This document shows, in pieces, positions 9,880 to 18,699 of a stretch of 64,000 nt of DNA. The DNA lies in NCBI GenBank assembly GCA_021788625.1, contig JAJYKL010000006.1:1-64000 (forward strand), read 5' to 3'. Numbering within the stretch: position 1 is the first letter of the stretch; each line of letters opens with the position of its first letter. The translations under genes were made by a program, and so were the position numbers. The notes below the pieces were generated by a model. The model saw only the letters and a program-made list of their open reading frames with translations. It had not been told where the DNA came from and did not search any database. The DNA comes from Chloroflexota bacterium. Its GTDB lineage: Bacteria; Chloroflexota; Anaerolineae; J036; Brachytrichaceae.

Positions 9880-10050
9880 CGGCAATACGGCGCTGTTTGG
9901 TGATGACGGGCAGGGTTGTGCGATCATGGCCTTCCGCAGGGTGTTGGACGTGGACCCATTCGCTCTCAGCGCGGCGTTGACCATCGGTCTCATCGTCTCC
10001 AGCATGGCGAGCACGAACGGGCCACTAACGCACTCTGGTCGGCGGGACAT
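9880..10050 (+). pseudogene. decayed TPR-gene fragment similar to 1950-2120 of this window
   Basis: Nucleotide-level similarity: GATGACGGGCAGGGTTGTGCGATCATGGCCTTCCGCAGGGTGTTGGACGTGGACCCATTCGCTCTCAGCGCGGC versus GATGACGAGCAGGTCCGCGCGATCACTGCCTTCCGTAAGGCATTGCAGGTGGACCCGTTCGCTCCCAGCGCGGC. No intact ORF. Confidence 0.7.
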
Positions 10051-10051
10051 T

Positions 10052-10558
10052 TCAGCAGCCAGGCGGGGCTGCAAAGTCCGACGATAATGCCCCGACAAAG
10101 GACTGGTGCGCAGCCAGGTCGCGGTATTGGCGCAGACGGTAGGAGGCGATGCGGAAACCCAGCACCTCCCAGAAGGCGAGCGCCTCGGGCGTGTCACGGC
10201 GCACGCTCAGGTCAATCTGGATTATCTCCAGCGCATCGAGCTGGGTGTAGAGCGTCTGCACGGCCGCCCTGCCGTAACCCCTGCGGCGCACAGTGGGAAG
10301 GATATAAAAGTCTTCGATGAACGCCGTTTGAGCAGCGTGGTCAATGGATATCGAGACAAAGCCAACACGCTCCTGATTTTCGACCACCCACTGCGGGCGC
10401 CGGGAGTCACCCTCAAACGCGAACTGTGACGCGAAGTAGGCATCACGCCGAATCACGTCCGCTACGACGTCCGCACGCGGCATGAGCTCCTGCCAATAGG
10501 TTTCGACAACGGCACGGAATGCGTCCTTCTCCATGACCTGCACTGGATGTAGCTCCAT
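10052..10558 (-). CDS. GNAT family N-acetyltransferase
   Basis: IDHAAQTAFIEDFYILPTVRRRGYGRAAVQTL..SVRRDTPEALAFWEVLGFRIASYRLR acetyl-CoA-binding motif. Confidence 0.88.
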   Translation of the reverse strand: MELHPVQVMEKDAFRAVVETYWQELMPRADVVADVIRRDAYFASQFAFEGDSRRPQWVVENQERVGFVSISIDHAAQTAFIEDFYILPTVRRRGYGRAAVQTLYTQLDALEIIQIDLSVRRDTPEALAFWEVLGFRIASYRLRQYRDLAAHQSFVGALSSDFAAPPGC

Positions 10559-10661
10559 TGGTTGGCTCGTGAACGCTGGCCTGCAGCCAGCGCTTCTCGC
10601 AGCACTGCTCCCAACCAGAACAGCAATCCCTATCTGAAATCGGATGGCTGGAGTTGGACAC

Positions 10662-11165
10662 TCATTGTGCTGTCTCGATAAAATGCGCCGGCAGTAGACC
10701 AGCCGGCTTACGCGTAATGCGCCGCACGCTCAGGTGGCCCATTTCGGCCGAGGTGGTGACCCTGGCTTGCAGCCAGGGGCCAACGGGTTTGGAAATCACC
10801 ATGCCCGCCATCCCGCCCATCACGGCGGAAGGCAGGCGCTCGTACCAACGCGCGCGTCGCCCGGAGGCGAGCGTCATCAAGAAAGCCAGCCCACCGGAGA
10901 GCAGCCCCGACGCGACCAGATTCGTGCCGCAACCTGGGTGCACCGCCAGCCGGCTCTCGCCAGCCTTCAGGCGCCGCAGCGCCTCGTCCACCGCCTGCTC
11001 AATATCCTCGGTCTGCAGATCGCCATAGAGGTAAAAACCATTCGGCTGCGAGCGTCCAGCCACACGCAAGGTCGGGAGGTGCTCGCTGAGAACGTGTATG
11101 GTGGCATGCTCCAGGCCGTGGTTGCGGCGTGTTTGTGAAATGAAAGGAAGCTCCAGCAAGCTCAT
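10662..11165 (-). CDS. DUF6391-like small membrane protein
   Basis: MSLLELPFISQTRRNHGLEHATIHVL..LAVHPGCGTNLVASGLLSGGLAFL. Confidence 0.7.
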   Translation of the reverse strand: MSLLELPFISQTRRNHGLEHATIHVLSEHLPTLRVAGRSQPNGFYLYGDLQTEDIEQAVDEALRRLKAGESRLAVHPGCGTNLVASGLLSGGLAFLMTLASGRRARWYERLPSAVMGGMAGMVISKPVGPWLQARVTTSAEMGHLSVRRITRKPAGLLPAHFIETAQ

Positions 11166-11278
11166 TATCCTTACTCCAGTTCGTGTCCACACCGTTCACG
11201 CCGGCAAGGCTCACATATTCCTCGAGACCCGGCTGAGTATACTTCACGCGACACTCATGGTGGTCTTGGATTATCAAT

Positions 11279-12022
11279 ATGAAACTAAGCAACCGCGTGG
11301 CATTAGTAACGGGTTCATCCAACCGGGTGGGCAAAGTGATTGCTTTGGCACTCGCACGCGAGGGCGCCGACGTGGTGGTGCATTATGGCGGGAGCGCTTT
11401 GGCAGCTCAACAGACAGCCAGCGAGATCGAGGCACTGGGCGTGCGAGTGGCCGTGGAACAGGCCGATCTGGGTCGCTGGGACGAGGCTGTGCACCTGGGT
11501 GAACGGGCGCTGGGTCACTTCGGTCACGTGGACATCCTGGTGAATAGCGCCTCCAGCTTTGTGCATGCCGATTACCTTCACACCACCGAAGCGCAGTTCG
11601 ACGAGGCCATGGACGTGAACGTGAAGGGCCCCTACGCGCTGAGCCAGGTGATCGGCCGGGCGATGGTGGACGGCGCGGGCGGCCACATCATCAACATCGT
11701 GGACGAGGGGGCGTTCTACCCCAGCACGCGCGCCACGGCGCACGGCGTGTCCAAGGCCGCGCTGCTGGCCCTGACGCACTCGCAGGTTGTTGCGCTGGGG
11801 CCCAAGGTACGCGTGAACGCCATCTGTCCCGGGCCCATCCTGAAGCCGCCGTCCTACAGCGACGAGCGCTGGGAAAGTCTGCGTGAGCGGAGCCCGTTGA
11901 ATGAGATCGGAACAGCCGAACAGCTGGCCGAGGTCGTGCTCTTTCTCCTCACCGGCCCCTCGTTCATCGACGGCGACTGCATCATGCTCGAAGGCGGCCA
12001 TAAGTGGCAGCGCGAGTTCTGA
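11279..12022 (+). CDS. short-chain dehydrogenase/reductase (SDR)
   Basis: RVALVTGSSNRVGKVIALALAREGADVVVHY; ..GVSKAALLALTHSQVVALGPKVRVNAICPGPI. Confidence 0.92.
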   Translation: MKLSNRVALVTGSSNRVGKVIALALAREGADVVVHYGGSALAAQQTASEIEALGVRVAVEQADLGRWDEAVHLGERALGHFGHVDILVNSASSFVHADYLHTTEAQFDEAMDVNVKGPYALSQVIGRAMVDGAGGHIINIVDEGAFYPSTRATAHGVSKAALLALTHSQVVALGPKVRVNAICPGPILKPPSYSDERWESLRERSPLNEIGTAEQLAEVVLFLLTGPSFIDGDCIMLEGGHKWQREF

Positions 12023-12028
12023 CCTGTC

Positions 12029-12060
12029 ATCCACGAATCTTCACGAATGCACACGAATGA
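12029..12060 (+). repeat. CACGAAT-type repeat (left arm of inverted pair)
   Basis: ATCCACGAATCTTCACGAATGCACACGAATGA. Confidence 0.8.
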
Positions 12061-12109
12061 AGGGAAAGATACCTCTATCCAATCCTTCGAATACGTCCAT
12101 AATGAGCAC

Positions 12110-12532
12110 ATGGCAGACCTCATCTACAAGGACGAAGTCTTCAAGATCGTCGGCACAGCAATGGCGGTCTATAACGAGCTTGGGCCCGGTTTCCTGGAAG
12201 CCGTATACCAGGAGGCGCTAGAGATCGAACTGACCACCAGGGGCATTCCCTTCCAACCCCAGCAGGAGCTGCATATTACGTACCGCGACTAACCGTTGCG
12301 TAAATACTACGTGGCTGACATCATCGCTCACGGCGTTGTCGTCGTGGAACTCAAGGCGCTCCCACAGCTCACGACCAATGAGCAGGCGCAACTCATCCAC
12401 TACCTGAAAGCAAGCGGCTTTACCGTGGGGCTTTTATTGAACTTCGGTGCAGCGGACAAGCTCGAGTACAAGCGCATGATCCTCACGCCGGATCGACAAC
12501 CGCATTCGGAGCGGCAGCCACGTCAGGCGTAA
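12110..12532 (+). pseudogene. GxxExxY family protein interrupted by an in-frame TAA
   Basis: DEVFKIVGTAMAVYNELGPGFLEAVYQEALEIEL..ELHITYRD*PLRKYYVADIIAHGVVVVELKAL. The reading frame continues directly after TAA at 12290-12292. Confidence 0.8.
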
Positions 12533-12598
12533 CCCTACTCTTTACCGTCTGTGCCGCACTAGAAACTCCGCACCCTTCCCCAGCCCGTGCGGAGCTTT

Positions 12599-12630
12599 AT
12601 TCGTGTTATTCGTGAAGATTCGTGGATTAC
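12599..12630 (-). repeat. CACGAAT-type repeat (right arm of inverted pair)
   Basis: Reverse complement reads GTAATCCACGAATCTTCACGAATAACACGAAT, matching 12029-12060. Confidence 0.8.
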
Positions 12631-13940
12631 AGGTCGCGAGGGGATGCAATGGAGCCGGCGACAGCGCTGGCGGCGACGACGGCTGGCGAGGCGAGGTACA
12701 CCTCGGCCTCGCGGGTGCCCATGCGGCCGCGGAAGTTGCGGTTGGCTGTGCTGATGGTTACCTCGTTGATCGCCGGCACGCCCATGTGGTTGCCCATGCA
12801 GGGGCCACAGCCGGGCACGCCAATCATCGCACCAGCGTCCAGCAGAATGCTGATGTAGCCGCACCGTGTGGCCTCCTTGAGCACCTCCGACGAGGCAGGG
12901 ATGACGATAAAACGCGTGCCTCGCGCGACATGCCTGCCCCGCACCACCTCACACGCAGCGGCAATATCTTCCAGACGGCCATTGGTGCAGGTGCCCAGAA
13001 AAGCCTGCTGGATTCGCGTACCCTTCAGGGAGCTCAAAGGCGCAACATTATCGACGCGGTGCGGCCTGGCGATCATCGGCTCCAGCTCGCCAGCGTTATA
13101 GTGCACCTCGGCGCGATAGCTCGCGTCGGAGTCCGGATACAGAGCAAGAGAGTGGAGATTGGAGATGAGAGACTGGCTGGGGTCGGGCAATCTCCAGTCT
13201 CCACTCTCCAATCTCCTAGTCAGGGGTTTACTCAGGAACTCAAATACCTTCTCATCTGGAGGGAGGTAGGCATTCTTTGCGCCAAACTCAGCCATCATGT
13301 TAGGGATCACCATGCGGCTCGCCACACTGAGGGCGCGGATGCCACTGCCATGGAACTCCACCGAAGCGTAAAGCCCTCCATCTGCACCCAGGTCGCCGAT
13401 CAACCGCAGACAGAAGTCTTTACTGGTGACGCCAGCCGGCAGCTCGCCGTCCAGGGTCACTTTAATGCTCTCCGGCACACGCAGCCACAGCTCGCCAGTA
13501 GCCCACAGCGCGGCCACTTCGCTACGGCCGACGCCGGCACCGAAAGCACCCATCCAACCGTAGTGTGTGGTGTGGCTGTCTGCGCCCAGGATGAGCTGCC
13601 CCGGCAGGATCATGGCCTCCTCGCTGAGCACCTGATGACAGATGCCGCGTCCCACGTCGAAGAAGTGACGCACGCCCTGCTGCTCCACGAAAGCGCGTGC
13701 ATCCGCATGGTTCTGCGCGTGCTGGGTGGTGGGCGCGGGCACGGCGTGGTCCAGCGCGATGCACAAGCGATCCGGGTCCTTCACTCGCTCAATGCCCAGT
13801 TGCTTGAACAGACGAAAGATGGCGCCGGTATTGTCGTGGCTGAGGATCGTGTCCGGTCGCGCATCAACGATCTGCCCAGTCGTTACGTTTACCTGACCCG
13901 ATGCGCGAGCCAGCGCCTTCTCAGCAAATGTCTTTCCCAT
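12627..13940 (-). CDS. 3-isopropylmalate dehydratase/homoaconitase large subunit family (aconitase superfamily)
   Basis: [78 protein letters not shown] Fe-S cysteine motifs. Confidence 0.92.
   Translation of the reverse strand: MGKTFAEKALARASGQVNVTTGQIVDARPDTILSHDNTGAIFRLFKQLGIERVKDPDRLCIALDHAVPAPTTQHAQNHADARAFVEQQGVRHFFDVGRGICHQVLSEEAMILPGQLILGADSHTTHYGWMGAFGAGVGRSEVAALWATGELWLRVPESIKVTLDGELPAGVTSKDFCLRLIGDLGADGGLYASVEFHGSGIRALSVASRMVIPNMMAEFGAKNAYLPPDEKVFEFLSKPLTRRLESGDWRLPDPSQSLISNLHSLALYPDSDASYRAEVHYNAGELEPMIARPHRVDNVAPLSSLKGTRIQQAFLGTCTNGRLEDIAAACEVVRGRHVARGTRFIVIPASSEVLKEATRCGYISILLDAGAMIGVPGCGPCMGNHMGVPAINEVTISTANRNFRGRMGTREAEVYLASPAVVAASAVAGSIASPRDL
13154..13216. repeat. palindromic element inserted in frame within the leuC-like gene
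   Basis: 23-nt arms GGAGATTGGAGATGAGAGACTGG (13154-13176) and CCAGTCTCCACTCTCCAATCTCC (13194-13216), 20/23 complementary. Confidence 0.85.
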
Positions 13941-14075
13941 ATTTCCTGATGGACCTCTACACTTCAGTGGGGATATTATCCACACACCTCAGCCATCGCT
14001 GTGGCGGCACCCACCCAACCGGTCGCCAAGCTATGGATGCGGTCACCTCGCATCGCTTCACTGGCCGTGTCGCGG

Positions 14076-15344
14076 TTACTCTTTATAGCCGATCTCCTTC
14101 CATACCTTGCGCGCGTGACGCACGGCTGCGGCGCTGGGCTTGACATCGCCGCGGATGCTGGGGAAGGGCTGGCCTGGCCCGGCATCATCCGGGAAAGGCG
14201 ACCACTGGTCGTTCTCGCAAGCCAGGCGCTGCCGCTCATCGCGCATGTCCGGCACTGCGAAAGGTGCGCCTTCCTGCAGCGCGCTCTTCCAGGCCAGGAT
14301 GCCCACGACAGACATTGCCACACCGCGATACACATCCAGGTACGGCGGCCGGCCTGTGCGGATGGCCTCAGCGAAATAGTGCGTGGTGAAGTAGTCGCCT
14401 CCGCCATGGCCGGCCTGCCTGGCCTCGTGCGCCCAGTCCGGGAAGTCCGGCAGGTAGGTGCGCTCCGCCACCTCACCGGGCTGCAGGTCCCACGGCTCGT
14501 GCACCACGCGCAACTGGCCCGGCCCCCAGTAGCCCGGGCCGCGCGTATGCTCCACCAGCCCGCGCGTGCCATGGATGCGATACCAGATGCTGTGCCCTGG
14601 CACGCCGGTCTGGAACAGCCGGAACACCGCGCCATTGTCCATGCGGCACAGAATGACCGAGCCGAGGTCGCCGCGCCGTGGGCTCAAAGGCCGCAAGCCC
14701 TCCGGCACTGCGATGGACAAGGCATTGACGGAGACAGGTCGCAGGTCGGTGGCCGCCATCAGCGGGGCGAGCGCGTGGGTGCAATAGTAAGTGGACGGCA
14801 GGTTGTTGCGCCAGTGCCGCATGCCTGGCGAGATGCGCAGGGTGTCGTCCAGTGACATCGGGTGGTTGTACTCGCCCTCGGCGTAAAGCGCCTGGCCCAC
14901 TTCGCCAGCCTGAACCAGCCGGCGCATCTCGATGTTGGCCGCGGTGTAGGGGTAGTTCTCGGCGAACATATAGATCAGGCCGCTGCGTTCCACCTCGCGG
15001 CACAGCGCCGCACCTTCTGCCAGTGTTTTACAGGCTGATGTCTCGCTCATCACGTGCTTGCCCGCGCGCAATGCCTTAATCGCGAACGGCGCGTGCTCGT
15101 GAAAGTAGTTGGCCGTCACGACGGCATCCATGTCGTGCGCCAGGAATTTGTCGTAATCTGTATAGGTCGCGACGCTGAGTTCCGCACCAACCTTGCGCAA
15201 ACGCTCCTCCCACGTGTCGCAAATGGCGACCAGTTGCATGCCCACCAGAGGAGCCTGATGCATAAACGTCTGCCCTCGCCCGACGCCGACCACCCCAACG
15301 CGGAGGGGCTTATTGGATCGTGCTCTTTGCTTTGCCATGAGCAC
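14076..15344 (-). CDS. Gfo/Idh/MocA family oxidoreductase
   Basis: LRVGVVGVGRGQTFMHQAPLVGMQLVAICDTWEERLRKVG Rossmann motif; KHVMSETSACKTLAEG. Confidence 0.92.
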   Translation of the reverse strand: MLMAKQRARSNKPLRVGVVGVGRGQTFMHQAPLVGMQLVAICDTWEERLRKVGAELSVATYTDYDKFLAHDMDAVVTANYFHEHAPFAIKALRAGKHVMSETSACKTLAEGAALCREVERSGLIYMFAENYPYTAANIEMRRLVQAGEVGQALYAEGEYNHPMSLDDTLRISPGMRHWRNNLPSTYYCTHALAPLMAATDLRPVSVNALSIAVPEGLRPLSPRRGDLGSVILCRMDNGAVFRLFQTGVPGHSIWYRIHGTRGLVEHTRGPGYWGPGQLRVVHEPWDLQPGEVAERTYLPDFPDWAHEARQAGHGGGDYFTTHYFAEAIRTGRPPYLDVYRGVAMSVVGILAWKSALQEGAPFAVPDMRDERQRLACENDQWSPFPDDAGPGQPFPSIRGDVKPSAAAVRHARKVWKEIGYKE

Positions 15345-15361
15345 AATGTATCACCGCTCGG

Positions 15362-15404
15362 CGCCAAGATGTCAGACTTCTTAAAGAAGTCTGTCATCTT
15401 GGCG
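15362..15404. repeat. dispersed palindrome family, copy 1
   Basis: CGCCAAGATGTCAGACTTCTT-A-AAGAAGTCTGTCATCTTGGCG, 20/21 complementary arms. Confidence 0.85.
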
Positions 15405-15430
15405 TCACATCATGTACCATTGCACCCAGC

Positions 15431-16792
15431 ATGGCCGTACAACCGAGCATCGAGATCGCCGCATCCACGACACCGTCCACCTCGTCCCCACCCGCCGTCT
15501 CCATGGACGCGCGGCGCAACGTGCTCGTCTTCATGGGCGATGCGATCACGTTCTCCACCGGTATGTCCTTCATCCCGGCGACTACTGTGCTGGTGGGCCT
15601 GGCCAGCGCGCTCACCGCCGATAAAGTGCTTATCGGCGTGGTCGCCATGTCATGGAGTGTGGCGTGGCTGATCCCCCAACTGGTAGCGGCGCGCCTGGTG
15701 CATGGCAAACGCCGACAGAAACCCTATCTGATCATCCCCAGCATCATCGGCCGGCAGACCATGCTGCTATTCGCCCTCTGGCTGGCGCTCACGGGCGCTC
15801 AGCCACCGCTGCTCACCGTGTGGCTGCTGATCGGCGCGGTGGTGGCGTTCAACATCAACGACGCCATCGCCGGCCTGTCGTACTGGGACATGATGAGCCG
15901 GCTGCTCACGCCGCGCCAGCGCGGCCGCACCATCGCCACCGGCCAGTTCATCGGCTCCCTGGCAGGCGTGGGCGCTGCACTCATTGTGGAGCGCGTACTG
16001 GCTCCAGGCGGATTGCCGTTCCCCATGAACTACGCCCTGATCTTCGTCTTCGCGTGGCTGGGCTTCATCGCCTCACTCGTCATCATCGGCTTCCTGCAGG
16101 AGAACCCCATGACAGACGAGACGCTGGCTCAATCGCATGCGGGTTCGTTCATCACTCATATCCGCGAGGCACTGCACTCCGATGAAGTCTACCGTCGCCT
16201 GCTGGCCGTGCGCCTGCTGACGGGTGTGGAGAACATGACCGCTGCGTTCTACGTGGTGTACATCATGGATCGACTTGCCCTGCCTGACTCGGTGATCGGC
16301 GTCTACAGTGTCGCCTATATCATAGGCGGCATCGTGGGCGTGGCTCTCTTTGGTGCCCTTTCCGACCGGCGTGGGCCACTTGGCGTCATCCGCGCATCGT
16401 CCTGCCTCCAGTTCCTCGCCCCGCTGGCAGCGTTAGGCGTTGCCATCTGGCCAGGTCTTCTGGGCTCAGCACCGACTGTCGCAGTGATCATCTTCGCCGT
16501 CATCCTGGCCATCGACGGCGCCATCGGGCGATCCACCATGCTGGGCTTCAGCAGTTACACCCTGGATCGCGCTCCCGACAGGCGGCGGGCCATCTACGTG
16601 GGCGTGTTCAATACGCTGGGCGGGTTGGCAGCGATGACGCCGGTGCTGGGTGGGATCTTCCTGGACCGCACAGTGTCGGCGTTGGGCTCCACAGCCGCCT
16701 ACGCGCTGATGTTCGGTGCGGCCGCGCTCTGCGTGGGCGTCGGACTGCTGATCAGCCTCACCCTGCCCAGGCCGGAAATGGCGCGCGGGTAA
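15431..16792 (+). CDS. MFS transporter (paralogue of 26184-27551)
   Basis: 12-TM-like hydrophobic pattern. MDARRNVLVFMGDAITFSTGMSFIPATTVLVGLASALTADKVLIGVVAM. Start probably internal at the MDARRN ATG. Confidence 0.88.
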   Translation: MAVQPSIEIAASTTPSTSSPPAVSMDARRNVLVFMGDAITFSTGMSFIPATTVLVGLASALTADKVLIGVVAMSWSVAWLIPQLVAARLVHGKRRQKPYLIIPSIIGRQTMLLFALWLALTGAQPPLLTVWLLIGAVVAFNINDAIAGLSYWDMMSRLLTPRQRGRTIATGQFIGSLAGVGAALIVERVLAPGGLPFPMNYALIFVFAWLGFIASLVIIGFLQENPMTDETLAQSHAGSFITHIREALHSDEVYRRLLAVRLLTGVENMTAAFYVVYIMDRLALPDSVIGVYSVAYIIGGIVGVALFGALSDRRGPLGVIRASSCLQFLAPLAALGVAIWPGLLGSAPTVAVIIFAVILAIDGAIGRSTMLGFSSYTLDRAPDRRRAIYVGVFNTLGGLAAMTPVLGGIFLDRTVSALGSTAAYALMFGAAALCVGVGLLISLTLPRPEMARG

Positions 16793-16905
16793 CCCTGCTT
16801 CCCGGCAGGTCCATGAACGGAATCGACCCCTCACCGGCGAGGAGGTTTCGTCCAGGTTGGCAGAGTGCTGAGGGGACCTTGACACGCGGCGTCGCCCAAT
16901 TTATT

Positions 16906-16925
16906 ATCTGAACAACTGCTCAGAT
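16906..16925. promoter_or_regulatory. ArsR/SmtB-type operator upstream of the metalloregulator
   Basis: ATCTGAACAACTGCTCAGAT imperfect palindrome 5 bp before the ArsR-family start. Resembles SmtB/CzrA-type TGAACA-N-TTCA operators. Confidence 0.65.
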
Positions 16926-16929
16926 AGTC

Positions 16930-17424
16930 ATGAACCGGAAATCGAATGTGCAGCAGGCACTCGCGCCGATTGACGCGCCTGCGCTGGGGAAGGCCCGCAA
17001 GGCCGTCCCAGCGGATGAGGTGCTGGCCGTGATCGTGGCGACGTTCGAGGCACTGGCGGACCCGACGCGAGCCCGCTTGCTCTATGCGCTTGTCGCGCAG
17101 CCGCTATGCGTGCGCGATTTGGCAATCCTGGTTGGCGTGTCCGAGTCAGCTGTCTCACATCAATTACGCCTGCTGCGAGACCGCCACGTGGTGGTGGCGC
17201 GGCGAGAGGGCAACGCCATCTACTACTCTGTGGCTTACCAGCACCTCCTCTCCCTCTTCCGCGAAGCAGAACACTACGCGGACCACGTGCTGCACCACCT
17301 GCCGGACCATCCTGACCCGCGCATCGGGCGGGAACTCACCATTGCACAGCCCTATGCGAAGGGGAAGGCACGCTACTCCATGAGCTCTCGTCGATCCCCG
17401 TCATCGCGAACTCGGCACCGTTGA
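16930..17424 (+). CDS. ArsR/SmtB family metal-responsive transcriptional regulator
   Basis: ALADPTRARLLYALVAQPLCVRDLAILVGVSESAVSHQLRLLRDRHVVVARREGNAIYYSV, with a His/Glu-rich C-terminal helix. Confidence 0.93.
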   Translation: MNRKSNVQQALAPIDAPALGKARKAVPADEVLAVIVATFEALADPTRARLLYALVAQPLCVRDLAILVGVSESAVSHQLRLLRDRHVVVARREGNAIYYSVAYQHLLSLFREAEHYADHVLHHLPDHPDPRIGRELTIAQPYAKGKARYSMSSRRSPSSRTRHR

Positions 17425-17468
17425 TCGGCGTGAAGCAAAATACCCGGTCTAAACACAAAGAGAAACTG

Positions 17469-18524
17469 ATGCCAGAGCATCTTCATTCACTAGAGGCACA
17501 CCACCCAGAACAGCATTCGCACAGTGAGCATTCGCACGGCGATCATTCGCACGGCGATCATTCGCACGGCCACGACCACGTGCACGGCGTGGTGGACCCG
17601 GCGCTCCTCAGCAACGAGCGCGGCATTTGGGCGGTCAAGTGGTCACTGGCCGGATTGTTCCTCACAGCCTGCCTGCAGGTGGTAGTGGTTGCGTTGACCG
17701 GCAGCGTAGGGCTCCTGGCCGACACGATCCACAATTTTGGAGACGCGCTGACGGCCATCCCGCTATGGGTCGCCTTCCGGTTGAGCCGCCGCCAGCCCAA
17801 CCAACGCTTTACTTATGGTTATGGACGGGCTGAAGACCTGGCCGGCATCGCGGTGGTGCTGCTCATCCTCTTCAGCGCCGCCGTGGCCGGCTACGAGTCC
17901 ATTGACCGGTTCCTTCACCCCCACCCCCTGGAGCACGTGTGGGTGGTGGCTGCAGCCGCGTTGATCGGGTTCCTGGGTAATGAGGCCGTCTCGGTCTTCC
18001 GCATCAAGGTGGGTAAAGAGATCCACAGCGCCGCGCTCGTCGCCGACGGCCAACACGCACGCATCGATGCGCTGACCAGCCTGGCCGTGTTGGTCGGAGC
18101 AGTGGGGAGTGCAGTGGGCATCCCCTGGGCCGACCCGCTGGTGGGACTGGCCATCAGCTTCGCCATCCTGAAGGTGGTGTGGGACTCGGCCCGGCCTGTG
18201 CTTACCCGCGCCCTCGACGGCATCGAGCCGGACATAGCCGGCGAGATTGTACATGCCGCCACCCATGTCGGAGGCGTGCAGGATGTGCAAGACGTGCGGG
18301 CGCGCTGGATCGGCCATAGGCTGTACGCCGAGTTGGACATCGCTGTAGACCCGGCACTCTCTGTCGCACAGGCCCACGAGATCGGGGTGGACGTACGGCA
18401 CGCCTTGTTGCACCAGGTGGTCACCCTGTCGGATGTGAGTGTACGCATTGACCCACGCGGCGTGCCACCCCACTCATCCATTGAGCATGCTCATGATGGC
18501 CTGCCGGTACACGTCCATTACTGA
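17469..18524 (+). CDS. cation diffusion facilitator (CDF) family transporter
   Basis: His-rich N-terminus; SVGLLADTIHNFGDALTAIPLWVAF; VADGQHARIDALTSLAVLVGAVG. ORF opens at 17421; MPEHLHS is the likely start. Confidence 0.93.
   Translation: MPEHLHSLEAHHPEQHSHSEHSHGDHSHGDHSHGHDHVHGVVDPALLSNERGIWAVKWSLAGLFLTACLQVVVVALTGSVGLLADTIHNFGDALTAIPLWVAFRLSRRQPNQRFTYGYGRAEDLAGIAVVLLILFSAAVAGYESIDRFLHPHPLEHVWVVAAAALIGFLGNEAVSVFRIKVGKEIHSAALVADGQHARIDALTSLAVLVGAVGSAVGIPWADPLVGLAISFAILKVVWDSARPVLTRALDGIEPDIAGEIVHAATHVGGVQDVQDVRARWIGHRLYAELDIAVDPALSVAQAHEIGVDVRHALLHQVVTLSDVSVRIDPRGVPPHSSIEHAHDGLPVHVHY
17514..17573 (+). repeat. 15-bp tandem repeat encoding His-rich (HSHGD) units in the CDF transporter
   Basis: Four successive 15-mers: CATTCGCACAGTGAG / CATTCGCACGGCGAT / CATTCGCACGGCGAT / CATTCGCACGGCCAC. 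Confidence 0.9.
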
Positions 18525-18699
18525 CATCGCAGCCCCTATGGCCCAGGTCCATGCCAGGCGCCGCTACAAATAAAATGACCGGGAATGCTCACAAGCGATG
18601 AGGCCCGCTTGTTGAATCAACCGCCGGAATGCCGGTTGATAGCCTCCAGGCGCGACCGAATCGCGTTTAGTGGCTTTCTATTTTGGGTCGCCACTGTAG

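Noticed and set aside
12603-13949. 448-aa plus-strand ORF
   Set aside because: It is antisense to the well-supported LeuC-like gene, has no recognisable domain, and is a typical shadow ORF of high-GC DNA.
14001-14855. 284-aa plus-strand ORF
   Set aside because: Antisense to the Gfo/Idh/MocA oxidoreductase; no domain evidence.
17514-17573. Possible CRISPR-like array
   Set aside because: 15-bp contiguous tandem repeats without spacers, in frame, encoding the His-rich N-terminus of a CDF transporter.
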